A stretch of 64,000 nt of DNA. Origin: Marinoscillum pacificum (GTDB taxonomy: Bacteria > Bacteroidota > Bacteroidia > Cytophagales > Cyclobacteriaceae). The position numbers and the translations under genes are program-made. The notes beneath the pieces are model-generated. The model worked only from the letters and a program-made list of their open reading frames with translations, ran no database searches and was not told the origin of the DNA. Every line of letters begins with the position of its first letter. Within the stretch, counting starts at the first letter, position 1. The DNA is taken from contig NZ_JAMZMJ010000014.1 in the NCBI RefSeq assembly GCF_024714495.1, forward strand, positions 62,001-126,000, given 5' to 3'. Positions 9,725-18,442 of the stretch are shown here, in pieces.

Positions 9725-9873
9725 AAGGAGTGAAGAAGACCGATTTACCGACTAAAATCTGTCCAGTTTGTCAACGGCCATTTTCTTGGCGAAAGAAGTG
9801 GTCTAAAACCTGGGAAGAAGTTAAGTATTGCTCAGAGCGATGTAAACGAAATAGAACGGTCAATCATGAATAA
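9721..9873 (+). CDS. DUF2256 small zinc-ribbon-like protein
   Basis: A 50-residue basic protein starting at an ATGA overlap with the photolyase stop. It has the DUF2256 pattern: [16 protein letters not shown] and then [10 protein letters not shown], giving four cysteines (CxxC and CxxxC) suited to bind zinc. Function is unknown; its translational coupling to the photolyase, and the nearby TIGR03643 gene, suggest a shared role. Its last 14 bases overlap the convergent membrane-protein gene. Confidence 0.88.
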   Translation: MKGVKKTDLPTKICPVCQRPFSWRKKWSKTWEEVKYCSERCKRNRTVNHE

Positions 9874-10507
9874 TGATGAAGTAACCCAACCAGATTAGAA
9901 AAAACAGAATGTACGAACAGCTCACGATGATTGCTGACATCTTGAGTTTCTTGTTGCTCAACCAATAAACACCACAAATCAACAATCCCCAATAAATGAT
10001 TTCGAATAGGTTGAAGGCCTTTAGCGGATAGTGATATTTCTGGGGGAGTGATTCATAATCGAAGAAATTCATCAAACTAGCAGGGTAGTAGGCTACATAA
10101 TCGTGATAGTTTGGGTCCGTTTCAAAAAACATGAACCAAATCACTTTAAGTAATTCTGGAATAATGAAAACGAGATCCATGATCATCACCATTTTCCATA
10201 ATTCTGCATAGGTAACCCGATAGCCAAAGAGAAAGCATCCCACCCAAAGGATAAACGCAGTTAAAGTGAATTTCCAGGCAAGAAAGAGTGGGACAGAAAA
10301 ATATTGAAGGCCAAAAAAGATATCCATCACCCACATTTCACCTCGTTCCTGAAGTACTTCGAAGGCAGCTATTCCATCGACGATGAAAGATCCTTTAATA
10401 AAATAGGCTGTGAAATACAGCAAACACAAAACAATAAAGAAGGTTTTACCGTCAATGCTATACCAGTCATTGATAAAACGTTCTCGACTTTTTACTATCC
10501 AATTCAT
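9860..10507 (-). CDS. Multi-pass membrane protein, YIP1-like
   Basis: About 215 residues with around five hydrophobic helices and little else; the loop [22 protein letters not shown] sits between helices 3 and 4. The general layout resembles Bacteroidota proteins annotated as YIP1-family or hypothetical membrane proteins. The ATG at 10507 gives [15 protein letters not shown]; a TTG at 10534 would add nine residues and cannot be excluded. It is convergent with, and overlaps by 14 bp, the DUF2256 gene. I do not assign a function. Confidence 0.7.
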   Translation of the reverse strand: MNWIVKSRERFINDWYSIDGKTFFIVLCLLYFTAYFIKGSFIVDGIAAFEVLQERGEMWVMDIFFGLQYFSVPLFLAWKFTLTAFILWVGCFLFGYRVTYAELWKMVMIMDLVFIIPELLKVIWFMFFETDPNYHDYVAYYPASLMNFFDYESLPQKYHYPLKAFNLFEIIYWGLLICGVYWLSNKKLKMSAIIVSCSYILFFLIWLGYFIIIHD

Positions 10508-10634
10508 TTGGGCTAAGTTGATTAAATTCTTCAAAAATTGAAGGGTAGGAACTAATCTTGCATGGATGATTTTTACTAAAACACGTTTGTTTGGAACAAT
10601 AGTTGCCTAAGGAAGAGTGTTTAAGGATGAACTA

Positions 10635-11813
10635 ATGAAAAAGTATACACTTGTCATCGTATTAATAGGCCTGTTTTCTTACAGTCAGGCACAGAAAAAG
10701 GGGATACCAGCAGTTCCTATTGATTCTACCTATAGTTTGCTATCAAACCCATTTGTACAAATGGAGGCTACTCAGGCCATCAATGACATGTACAATTTTA
10801 AGTTTGAGCGCTCCATGTCTCATTTTCGCTATTTACAAAATGAATATGGCTGGCATCCATTGCCATATTTTTTAATGGGCTTGAATTACTTCTGGCGCAT
10901 ACTGCCAAACTTCAATAATGAGCAATATGATGAAACTTTTTATGCCTATATGGACACCTCATTGGTGTTGGCAGAACGATTATATAAGGATTATAACAAA
11001 GTAGAAGGTGCTTTTTTTATGGCGGCTACTTATGCGTTCAAGGGCAGGTTGCATAGTGAGCGAAAAGACTGGGGACGATCTGCTGCCGCAGGCAAGAATG
11101 CTTTGAAATATTTGGAAGAATGTAAGGGAAATGGAGATCTGAGTCCTGAGTTATTATTTGGTGATGCCCTATTCAACTACTATGCAGAATGGGTTCCTGA
11201 GAATTATCCATTACTCAAGCCGATCATGTCCATTTTTCCAGATGGAGATAAAGAAAAGGGTATTGAGCAATTGAAAATTGTTGCTCGAAACGCATTTTAT
11301 ACCAGAACTGAGGCGCAGTATTATCTGATGCGGATATCTTATTTTGAAGAGAATGATATGGTTCATTCCATGCAGTTGGCGGAGTACTTACATGAGACGT
11401 TTCCGTACAATGCCTATTTCCATCGATTTTATACTCGTTTGTTATACCAATCGGGTAAATACAAGCAGGCTGTTGAAGAGTCCAAAAGTATGATTAACCG
11501 AATTGATAGTGCATATGCTGGGTATGAGTATAATTCTGGACGGTATGCTGCTTTCTTTATTGGTCATATTAGTGAGTTGCGAGGAGATTTAGAAACAGCC
11601 AAGAAGTATTTTAAGCTGGCTATGGAATATGGTGAGTATGCGGAAGCTACGGATATGGGCTATTATATCTATTCCGTTTTGCATTTAGGTAGGATTGCTA
11701 TGCGTGAGGAAGATAATGAGCTTGCAAAGCAGTACTTCAAAGACGTTAAGAAGCTCACCAAGAGAAGCCATTCAGCTAACAAAGAGGCCAGGGCAAGGCT
11801 GAATGATTTATAA
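10635..11813 (+). CDS. Secreted or periplasmic tetratricopeptide-repeat protein
   Basis: The 392-residue protein begins with a signal peptide (MKKYTLVIVLIGLFSYSQAQ), so it leaves the cytoplasm. The rest is helical with TPR-like pairs, for example at the C-terminus GHISELRGDLETAKKYFKLA and LGRIAMREEDNELAKQYFKD. Such proteins act as protein-binding scaffolds; no enzymatic motif was seen. The ATG at 10635 places the signal peptide at the N-terminus; an upstream GTG (10617) would add six residues. It is followed 21 bp later by the broken Uma2 gene. Confidence 0.8.
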   Translation: MKKYTLVIVLIGLFSYSQAQKKGIPAVPIDSTYSLLSNPFVQMEATQAINDMYNFKFERSMSHFRYLQNEYGWHPLPYFLMGLNYFWRILPNFNNEQYDETFYAYMDTSLVLAERLYKDYNKVEGAFFMAATYAFKGRLHSERKDWGRSAAAGKNALKYLEECKGNGDLSPELLFGDALFNYYAEWVPENYPLLKPIMSIFPDGDKEKGIEQLKIVARNAFYTRTEAQYYLMRISYFEENDMVHSMQLAEYLHETFPYNAYFHRFYTRLLYQSGKYKQAVEESKSMINRIDSAYAGYEYNSGRYAAFFIGHISELRGDLETAKKYFKLAMEYGEYAEATDMGYYIYSVLHLGRIAMREEDNELAKQYFKDVKKLTKRSHSANKEARARLNDL

Positions 11814-11834
11814 GAGAATTGGGTAAATTTGATT

Positions 11835-12411
11835 ATGGCAATAGCAATAGATTATAGTCAGAAGTATAGTTACGCAGATTACCTCAGCTGGTCTGATGAC
11901 GAACGCTGGGAAATTATTTCCGGATATCCTTATAATATGAGTCCTGCTCCATCTAGAAGGCATCAAAAAGCCTTGGGAATATTATTTCGCCGGTTAGGTG
12001 ATTTTTTGGATAGCAAGCCAAGCGATGTGTATATGGAGCCATTTGATGTTCGTTTATCAGAGGATTATTCGGATGAGCATTTGGTAGATAATGTGGTGCA
12101 GCCAGATTTGAGTGTTTTTTTGTGATAAGAGTAAGTTGGATGATAAAGGGGCATTCGGAGCACCAGATTTAGTAGTGGAGAAACTTTCTCCATCCACGGC
12201 TGCCAAAGACATGAAAACTAAATTATTACTGTATCAAAAGTTTGGGGTGAAAGAATATTGGTTGGTAGATCCGGAGAAGAAGACTGTGGAGCGCTTCAAT
12301 TTAGATCGTCAAGGCAAGTACAATCCAGGAATTGTGTTTCAAGAAAAGAATGCAGAATCTGAGCTGTTCGCTGATTTTCAAATTTCACTTGAAGAACTTT
12401 TTGCAGATTAG
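11835..12411 (+). pseudogene. Uma2-family (DUF820) restriction-endonuclease-fold protein, frameshifted
   Basis: Two frames together make one Uma2 protein of about 190 residues. The first half (from ATG 11835) has YLSWSDDERWEIISGYPYNM, the RRHQKALG segment and ends VVQPDLSVF; the second half continues CDKSKLDDKGAFGAPDLVVE, then SPSTAAKDMKTKLLLYQKFG and KEYWLVDP. The break lies in a run of seven T (12115-12121); six T would restore VFCDKSKLDD exactly as in intact relatives. The PD-(D/E)xK residues (QPD...APDLVVE) are otherwise preserved. It may be a recent inactivation, a sequencing error in the homopolymer, or phase variation. The 3' end overlaps a convergent glycosyltransferase gene by 4 bp. 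Confidence 0.85.
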
Positions 12412-13475
12412 TCTGTAAACAACGAAAAGAAAGTTTCCTTCTGACTTTCCACTGAGTATTTATTGGTAATCAATTCTCGACCTGCCAGTCCCATTTCTTT
12501 TCGAAGTGTTGACGAATCAAGTAATTTCTTTAATACTTCAAGCCATTCATTGTGACTTGATGCAAGAAATCCTGTTTCATTATTGATGACAATTTCTGAA
12601 TTGACTCCAACAGGACTAGCAATGGCGGGGATTCCAATCGATAAATATTGAATTAATTTAAAACCACACTTTCCTTTAGACCATTCGTTATCTTCCAAAG
12701 GCATGACACCTATGTCCATAAGGGATAAGTCCTCTATTTCGGATTCTCTCGACCATTTGATGAATTGGTAATTCTTTAATGGAAGTTTAGGATCCTTGTT
12801 GGCAATAACCAAAAAAGTGAATTCAAAAGATTCTTCAAGTTCTTGAAGAGTGGGAAGAAGTGAGTCCAGGTAAAAAAGGGTAGAGTGAGATCCGGTCCAA
12901 CCAATGAAAGGTATTTGATTCTTCTCTTTGGTTGCAGATATATGAACTTCATGATTGATGACTGTCGGCAGGACAATAACTTCATCACAGAATTGTCTTG
13001 CATAATCGGCTAGAAAATCATTTCCCGTTGAAACCTTGTAACTCCAGTTGCAAATGGAAGCTACTTTAGATCTCCATTTGAGCAATGTCCAAAGTTGGTT
13101 TTCTCCTCCTTGATCAGCCATCCAGATAGCATCATCATAGTCATAGATGATTTTTTTATTTAGCATTTTAGCCAAAATCCATTCAATAATAGGAGGACCC
13201 AGAGGAGTTGCCTCTCTATGAATGAGGATGTAATCATATTGGTATACTAAAAATAACCTGATCAATCTTCGTAGATACCCACTGATTACTCCACTGATTT
13301 TCTGGAGTGTTTTACCTTGTTTATACAGGTTATTCCATGCATTGATCGAAAGGAATGACTGAAAATCATATTCGAACCCCTTTTCTTCCATAAATTTGAG
13401 GAAATGCTCAAACCGGAAGCGTTGCGAAGGAGCTTCGTTTTGTGGGTAAGGGGCAAGGAAGAGAATTTTCGTCAA
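12408..13475 (-). CDS. Glycosyltransferase (GT-B, family 4-like)
   Basis: The 355-residue protein starts KILFLAPYPQNEAPSQRFRF, a form common in Bacteroidota glycosyltransferases, and contains a C-terminal nucleotide-sugar half with GWTGSHSTLFYLDSL, SKGKCGFKLIQYLSIGIPAI and a final GRELITNKYS helix. The only start that keeps the N-terminal motif is TTG at 13475, whose first base pairs with the ATG of the divergent membrane gene. It is the left end of the polysaccharide locus and is transcribed opposite to most of it. Donor and acceptor are unknown. Confidence 0.85.
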   Translation of the reverse strand: MTKILFLAPYPQNEAPSQRFRFEHFLKFMEEKGFEYDFQSFLSINAWNNLYKQGKTLQKISGVISGYLRRLIRLFLVYQYDYILIHREATPLGPPIIEWILAKMLNKKIIYDYDDAIWMADQGGENQLWTLLKWRSKVASICNWSYKVSTGNDFLADYARQFCDEVIVLPTVINHEVHISATKEKNQIPFIGWTGSHSTLFYLDSLLPTLQELEESFEFTFLVIANKDPKLPLKNYQFIKWSRESEIEDLSLMDIGVMPLEDNEWSKGKCGFKLIQYLSIGIPAIASPVGVNSEIVINNETGFLASSHNEWLEVLKKLLDSSTLRKEMGLAGRELITNKYSVESQKETFFSLFTD

Positions 13476-14785
13476 TGGAGATCAAAGATTTAATTATAAC
13501 GCCAATTTATATTATTCTGCTTTCTTTGATCGCGTATTTCATCAGACCTTATGTGACGACTAAGGAAACCAGAAAATATTTTTTACCCGCTTTGTGGGTA
13601 AGATTCTTTGGGGCAATTATGCTGGGTATCATTTACCAGTTTTATTATGGCGGTGGAGATACGTTCAATTACTTCACGCATGGAAGTCGCTGGATCTGGG
13701 AAGCTTTTTTAGATGATCCAATACTTGGGTTTAAGCTGCTTATGGAGTCGGGTGGGGAGAGAGTTGGCGAAACGTTCCCATGGAGTCAGCATATCTGGTA
13801 CTACAAAGATCCACACTCTTTTTTTATTGTTCGATTAGCTGCGTTATTCGATGTTTTTACTTTTCACACCTATTCTGCCACAGCTCTTTTTTTTGCAACA
13901 TTTAGTTTTAGTGGACTTTGGTCTTTTTATTCCGCGGTGGTAAAAAAATATACAGGCAATGCTAAATGGTTAGCCATTTCGATACTGTTTGTTCCTTCTG
14001 TTGTTTTTTGGGGCTCTGGGATTTTAAAGGATACGATTACCCTGGGGGCATTGGGGTGGCTCACCTTTGTATTTATTCAGGTAATTGATTTTGGTAATAA
14101 GAATCCTTTCTATTGGGGGATTGCACTGATTTCCGTTTTCTTGATTTTCTCTATTAAGATATATATTGTTATCTGCTATTTGCCGATGGTATTTCTTTGG
14201 CTTTATTGGAAATATCAATCAAGGATTGGCAATTCTTTGGTTAAAATACTTGTTGCGCCTTTTCTCATCACCATATTTGCAGGGGGAGGTTATTTTGCTT
14301 TGCAGCGCATAAGCTCTTCTAGTAATAAATACAGTTTGGATAATATAGCCTATCAGGCTCGGGTAACTGCGTATGATATTCGTTATGGTTGGGGAGCCCG
14401 AACAGGAGGAGATGGAGGATATGATATAGGAATTCCGGATGGAACGATTCCCGGTATGCTAAAGCTAATGCCTGCTGCTATCAATGTGAGCCTGTTCAGA
14501 CCATACTTGTGGGAAGTAAAAAACCCTCTGATGCTTTTAAGTGCACTAGAAAGTATCATGATATTAGCTTTGTCTATTTGGTTTGTAATTGTGCAAGGGG
14601 GATTTAAAAGGCTGATTTCGGATCCTTTTTTGGTTTTTTGTTTTGCTTTTGCTTTGCTTTTTGCCTTTGCAGTAGGGGTGAGTACTGCTAATTTTGGAAC
14701 CTTGATGAGGTATAAGATCCCTATGATGTGTTTTTATGCTGTTGTTTTGGTGATTTCCAGTAAGCACAATAGACTTGTCAGTTAA
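13475..14785 (+). CDS. Polytopic membrane protein, possible polysaccharide polymerase
   Basis: The 436-residue protein has about ten membrane helices. A conserved-looking periplasmic stretch FYYGGGDTFNYFTHGSRWIW follows helix 2, and VVFWGSGILKDTITLGALGW lies near the middle. The size, helix count and position among glycosyltransferases fit an EpsG/Wzy-like polymerase or a related polysaccharide membrane enzyme, but I see no motif that proves it. The ATG at 13475 was chosen over a GTG at 13442, which would add 11 charged residues and lie inside the divergent gene. Confidence 0.65.
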   Translation: MEIKDLIITPIYIILLSLIAYFIRPYVTTKETRKYFLPALWVRFFGAIMLGIIYQFYYGGGDTFNYFTHGSRWIWEAFLDDPILGFKLLMESGGERVGETFPWSQHIWYYKDPHSFFIVRLAALFDVFTFHTYSATALFFATFSFSGLWSFYSAVVKKYTGNAKWLAISILFVPSVVFWGSGILKDTITLGALGWLTFVFIQVIDFGNKNPFYWGIALISVFLIFSIKIYIVICYLPMVFLWLYWKYQSRIGNSLVKILVAPFLITIFAGGGYFALQRISSSSNKYSLDNIAYQARVTAYDIRYGWGARTGGDGGYDIGIPDGTIPGMLKLMPAAINVSLFRPYLWEVKNPLMLLSALESIMILALSIWFVIVQGGFKRLISDPFLVFCFAFALLFAFAVGVSTANFGTLMRYKIPMMCFYAVVLVISSKHNRLVS

Positions 14786-14796
14786 ATAGTTTATCA

Positions 14797-15735
14797 ATGA
14801 CCTCTCAGCAAATAGCTCCGGTTCTTTTCTTGATTTTCAATCGTCCTGATGTCACTCAACAGGTATTTGATGAAATTCGTAAGGCCAAACCTAGTCAACT
14901 TTTTATAGCCGCTGATGGACCAAGAGGCGGGAATGAGAATGATGTCATTAGATGTGCTAAAACAAGGGAAGTAGTAACTCAGATTGATTGGGAGTGTGAG
15001 GTTAAAACACTATTTAGAGAAGAAAATCTTGGATGTGGAAAAGCTGTAAGCGGAGCGATTACATGGTTTTTTGACAATGTAGAAGCGGGTATTATTTTAG
15101 AGGATGATTGTTTACCTAATCAAAGTTTTTTCTCTTTTACTTCTCAAATGTTAGATCTTCATAAAGATGACTGTCAAGTATTTCATATATCGGGATATAC
15201 ATGGGTCGATTCGGATAATTTGGATAAACCGTATTATTTTATGAGGTACAGCAATATTTGGGGGTGGGCAACCTGGAAGAGAGCATGGGCTCATTATAAT
15301 TATCGGATGAGTAATATTTCTGATGATAATCTTGAAGGAATCTTGTCAGAGTTATCCCTTACTAAGGAAGAGAGGTATTTTCAGCGAATGACATTTAATG
15401 AAACAGTAAGAGGAAATGTTGATACCTGGGATTATCAATGGAAATTTGCAATTTTCAAGGCTAAAGGTTACTGTGTTACGCCTAAGTATACCCTGATAGA
15501 AAATATTGGGAATGTTTCTGGAGCAACTAGGAATATAAACTTAAGAAATGCGCTAAAAGTCAGAAATGAACCAATAAAGATAGACGACTCTAGACTACCG
15601 TTGTTAGACGTTGAATTTGAAAATCAGCATAGGATCAAATATATCTGGCCAAAAGCTAATTATTTTTATACCCTCAAAAGTTTTAAACAAAAAGTGAAAA
15701 ATGTATTGATGAAGGTTAAAAGAATATTCAATTGA
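14797..15735 (+). CDS. GT-A glycosyltransferase (nucleotide-diphospho-sugar transferase)
   Basis: The 312-residue protein has a GT-A fold start (APVLFLIFNRPDVTQQVFDE, then LFIAADGPR) and a DxD-type metal/nucleotide site in GIILEDDCLPNQSFF. WGWATWKRAW near residue 160 is typical of this group, which resembles GNT-I/HlpA-like transferases of surface polysaccharide loci. It starts 12 bp after the membrane protein and its stop overlaps the next gene's TTG start by 4 nt. The sugar is unknown. Confidence 0.82.
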   Translation: MTSQQIAPVLFLIFNRPDVTQQVFDEIRKAKPSQLFIAADGPRGGNENDVIRCAKTREVVTQIDWECEVKTLFREENLGCGKAVSGAITWFFDNVEAGIILEDDCLPNQSFFSFTSQMLDLHKDDCQVFHISGYTWVDSDNLDKPYYFMRYSNIWGWATWKRAWAHYNYRMSNISDDNLEGILSELSLTKEERYFQRMTFNETVRGNVDTWDYQWKFAIFKAKGYCVTPKYTLIENIGNVSGATRNINLRNALKVRNEPIKIDDSRLPLLDVEFENQHRIKYIWPKANYFYTLKSFKQKVKNVLMKVKRIFN

Positions 15736-16400
15736 ACATATTTAAATTTATAAAAAGAAACCTCGATCTCCTTCGGGAAACAAATATTGTAACGAATAAT
15801 ATTTATTCAGCGATAATGTTAAATAAGGTTCAGGCTCAGTTGAAGAACACATTGCCTCACACAAGTTCTGCTTTGGACCATAGAACTTTACAAGTTATTT
15901 GTAATGATATTCTAATAAATAATAGAAGATTTTTAGTTGAACTAGGTTCTGGCTATTCTACGATAATAATATCGAAGTTTATTTCGATGAATAATCTTGA
16001 TTGTAAAGTAATTTCAATAGAGGAAAATGAACAATGGGCGAAGCTTGTTTCAGACCTATTAGAAAAAGAAAGTTTAGATGAAATAGCTAAGATTGAATGC
16101 CTAAAGGTTAAAGATTCTTGGTACGTAGAGGATGAATTGGATTTAATTATGAAAAATCAAGAAATTCAAGTGTTAATTATCGATGGTCCAAATGCAGGGA
16201 ACAAGGAGGATATCAGATCGGAAGCAATGAACTATTTTGACGGGAAAATATCCACAAATGCATTGGTAGTAATTGACGATGTTCACAGAAAAGCTGAATA
16301 TGCCATGTTAAATAATTGGTATAAAAAAGGAGGTATGAAAAAAGTTGTGGATAATAATACTGGCTATCTTCTCAAAGGGACATACTTCAATATATTCTAG
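15732..16400 (+). CDS. Class I SAM-dependent methyltransferase-like protein
   Basis: The 222-residue protein has a Rossmann-type SAM-binding start LVELGSGYSTIIISKFI and an acidic strand end VISIEENEQWAKLV, then VLIIDGPNAG and ALVVIDDV, matching Methyltransf_24-like enzymes. In this locus it could methylate a sugar or glycan end, which is inference. The start is TTG at 15732 inside a TTGA overlap with the previous stop; the first ATG would remove about 27 residues before the SAM motif. Base composition is more AT-rich than the flanking core genes, as in much of the locus. Confidence 0.75.
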   Translation: MNIFKFIKRNLDLLRETNIVTNNIYSAIMLNKVQAQLKNTLPHTSSALDHRTLQVICNDILINNRRFLVELGSGYSTIIISKFISMNNLDCKVISIEENEQWAKLVSDLLEKESLDEIAKIECLKVKDSWYVEDELDLIMKNQEIQVLIIDGPNAGNKEDIRSEAMNYFDGKISTNALVVIDDVHRKAEYAMLNNWYKKGGMKKVVDNNTGYLLKGTYFNIF

Positions 16401-16412
16401 GTTTTTTTAAAT

Positions 16413-17618
16413 ATGAAGGTTCTGCATTTGAATACCTTAACTGAGGGAGGTGCTGCTAAGGCTCTAAAGAGACTTCATTTAAATTTGCTTGATTTTGGTG
16501 TAGACTCTAGAGTTCTATCACTTTACAAACTTCCTGAAGGTGAAAGTATTGCTAATTGGTTTTCATTACTTAATGAAGAAATATCTTTACAAGAGAAGTT
16601 CATCAGATCTATTAAGTATCGGGTGCGGAATTGGACGGACCCCTATTATGAGTACAGTTCTCCCCTTTCAATTTTTAGACCCGAAGAGACAAAGTTGATT
16701 GAATGGGCTGATGTGCTAAATCTTCACTGGATTGCTAATTTCATTCATTACCCAAGTTTTTTTAGTCATAAAGTGGTAGCAACCAAGCCCGTGGTGTGGA
16801 GAACCCCAGATCTTTTTCCAATGCGGGGTGTTGTGCACTATGATGGTTATATTAATGTAAAAAATCAGAAATTAGAAAAATCTGCAAAGGAGTTAAAAAT
16901 GAATGCTTTGTCGGTTCATGAGAATATAAATGTAGCTGCAACTTCAAGTTGGACTATGAGAGAAGCTAAAAAATCATTGATTTTCTCGAAAGCAAAATCT
17001 TTTCGTCTAATTCATAATGGCTTGAATATTGAAAAATTCGCTGAATCAAATTCGCTGAATCAAGCTCCAAAAAATAAAAAGCAACTTCTATTTGTCGCTG
17101 CTAGATTAAGTAATGAGAAGAAAGGATTCTTAAAAGTTATTCAAATCTTAAACACGATTAAGATGGACGGTTGGGAATTATTAGTTGTTGGTGAGGGTGA
17201 GGTGAATTATTTTGATGCGCAATTTGCAATTAGATATTTGGGCAATATATCATCTGAGCAGGAAATGATGGCCATTTACAGAGATATTGATATATATATA
17301 TCGGCAGCAGATGAAGAAGCATTTGGGCAAACGATTATTGAGGCCATGTTTTGTGAGAAACCGGTTGTCGCTTTTGGTGTAGGGGGGATTTTGGATACTG
17401 TAATGCATGAGGAAACTGGGCTTCTTTCGGAACTGAATGATATCGAAGGGTTCAAGAAAAACCTTATTTTATTAATGAAAAATAAAGAAATGCGTAAGGA
17501 TTTCGGGAGGAATGGTAGAGTTAGAGCTGAAAAGTTTTTTAGTGCTCAGGTTCAAGCCGAGAAATATCTTCAGTATTACAAAGATGTATTAAATGAAAAA
17601 GCAGACCGTAAACAATAG
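16413..17618 (+). CDS. Glycosyltransferase family 4 (GT-B)
   Basis: The 401-residue protein begins MKVLHLNTLTEGGAAKALKR and has the C-terminal nucleotide-sugar domain: LLFVAARLSNEKKGFLKVI, YLGNISSEQEMMAIYRDIDI, then SAADEEAFGQTIIEAMFCEK and GGILDTVMHEETGLL. The E-x7-E signature (EAFGQTIIE) of retaining GT4 enzymes is clear. It probably adds a hexose to the growing polysaccharide at the inner face of the membrane. The end overlaps the next gene by 26 nt. Confidence 0.92.
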   Translation: MKVLHLNTLTEGGAAKALKRLHLNLLDFGVDSRVLSLYKLPEGESIANWFSLLNEEISLQEKFIRSIKYRVRNWTDPYYEYSSPLSIFRPEETKLIEWADVLNLHWIANFIHYPSFFSHKVVATKPVVWRTPDLFPMRGVVHYDGYINVKNQKLEKSAKELKMNALSVHENINVAATSSWTMREAKKSLIFSKAKSFRLIHNGLNIEKFAESNSLNQAPKNKKQLLFVAARLSNEKKGFLKVIQILNTIKMDGWELLVVGEGEVNYFDAQFAIRYLGNISSEQEMMAIYRDIDIYISAADEEAFGQTIIEAMFCEKPVVAFGVGGILDTVMHEETGLLSELNDIEGFKKNLILLMKNKEMRKDFGRNGRVRAEKFFSAQVQAEKYLQYYKDVLNEKADRKQ

Positions 17619-18432
17619 CCTAATCCTAGGATATCTATACGTAGCAACAGGTAAGAGGTATCTAGAAGAGGCGATAACCTCAGCGCAAACCCTGAAGGCT
17701 GTTACGCCGGAAGCTAAGGTTTGCCTGGTTACTGATCATTCATTTGAGCATCCTATTTTTGATATTATTAAGGTTGTGGCTTTTGAAGTGGCTGATGATG
17801 GTTCATGGAAGTCCAATCTTATTTATAAGATTATTGGCATTCAAAATTCGCCTTTTGATAGAACTGTATTTCTGGATACCGATATGTACATTGTTCATAC
17901 TTTTCATGAGGTTTTTCAGACATTGGATCATTTTGATTTTCTGGCTTGTCTGGATTATTATGATCAGAGTGAAGTTATGAGTGAGAGGCAGGTTGTTCCC
18001 TATTTTACACCTTACAATACAGGAATGCTTGTGTTCAGAAAAACTTCTGAGACAGAGAAGTTTTTATTAGATTGGGAGTCTTGTTATCGGAGAGGAAAGG
18101 AAACTTATTGGAGTGATCAGCCTGCATTTATGGAAGCTTTGCTTTCCAATCCTATCAAGATGTATGTGCTTCATTCTAGTTTCAATTTTAGGTTTTTGTT
18201 CAATGTTGGATTTCTGGAAAATGAAATTGTTCGTATTATCCATGGTCGAGCGTCAAGGGAAGAGTTTAAGATTATCGCCAAACGAGTCAATCAATCAAGC
18301 AGACAGAGGGTTTGGGTTGCTTCTTTGAGGAAGTGCTACGGTTGGTCTTTACCATGGCACAAGAAGCTTTTGAGGCAAGTTTACTCATGGATTCCGGAGG
18401 GTGGAAAGAAACTGTTGAGATCTTTAAGATAA
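17593..18432 (+). CDS. GT-A glycosyltransferase, GT8-like
   Basis: The 279-residue protein shows the GT-A pattern LGYLYVATGKRYLEEAITSA, with the metal-binding DxD in RTVFLDTDMYIVHTF and later FTPYNTGMLVFRKT and SDQPAFMEALL, resembling GT8-type galactosyl/glucosyl transferases. The ATG at 17593 lies 26 nt inside the previous gene. A hydrophilic, basic C-terminus suggests membrane association. The sugar cannot be told. Confidence 0.8.
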   Translation: MKKQTVNNSLILGYLYVATGKRYLEEAITSAQTLKAVTPEAKVCLVTDHSFEHPIFDIIKVVAFEVADDGSWKSNLIYKIIGIQNSPFDRTVFLDTDMYIVHTFHEVFQTLDHFDFLACLDYYDQSEVMSERQVVPYFTPYNTGMLVFRKTSETEKFLLDWESCYRRGKETYWSDQPAFMEALLSNPIKMYVLHSSFNFRFLFNVGFLENEIVRIIHGRASREEFKIIAKRVNQSSRQRVWVASLRKCYGWSLPWHKKLLRQVYSWIPEGGKKLLRSLR

Positions 18433-18442
18433 CTATCGGTAG

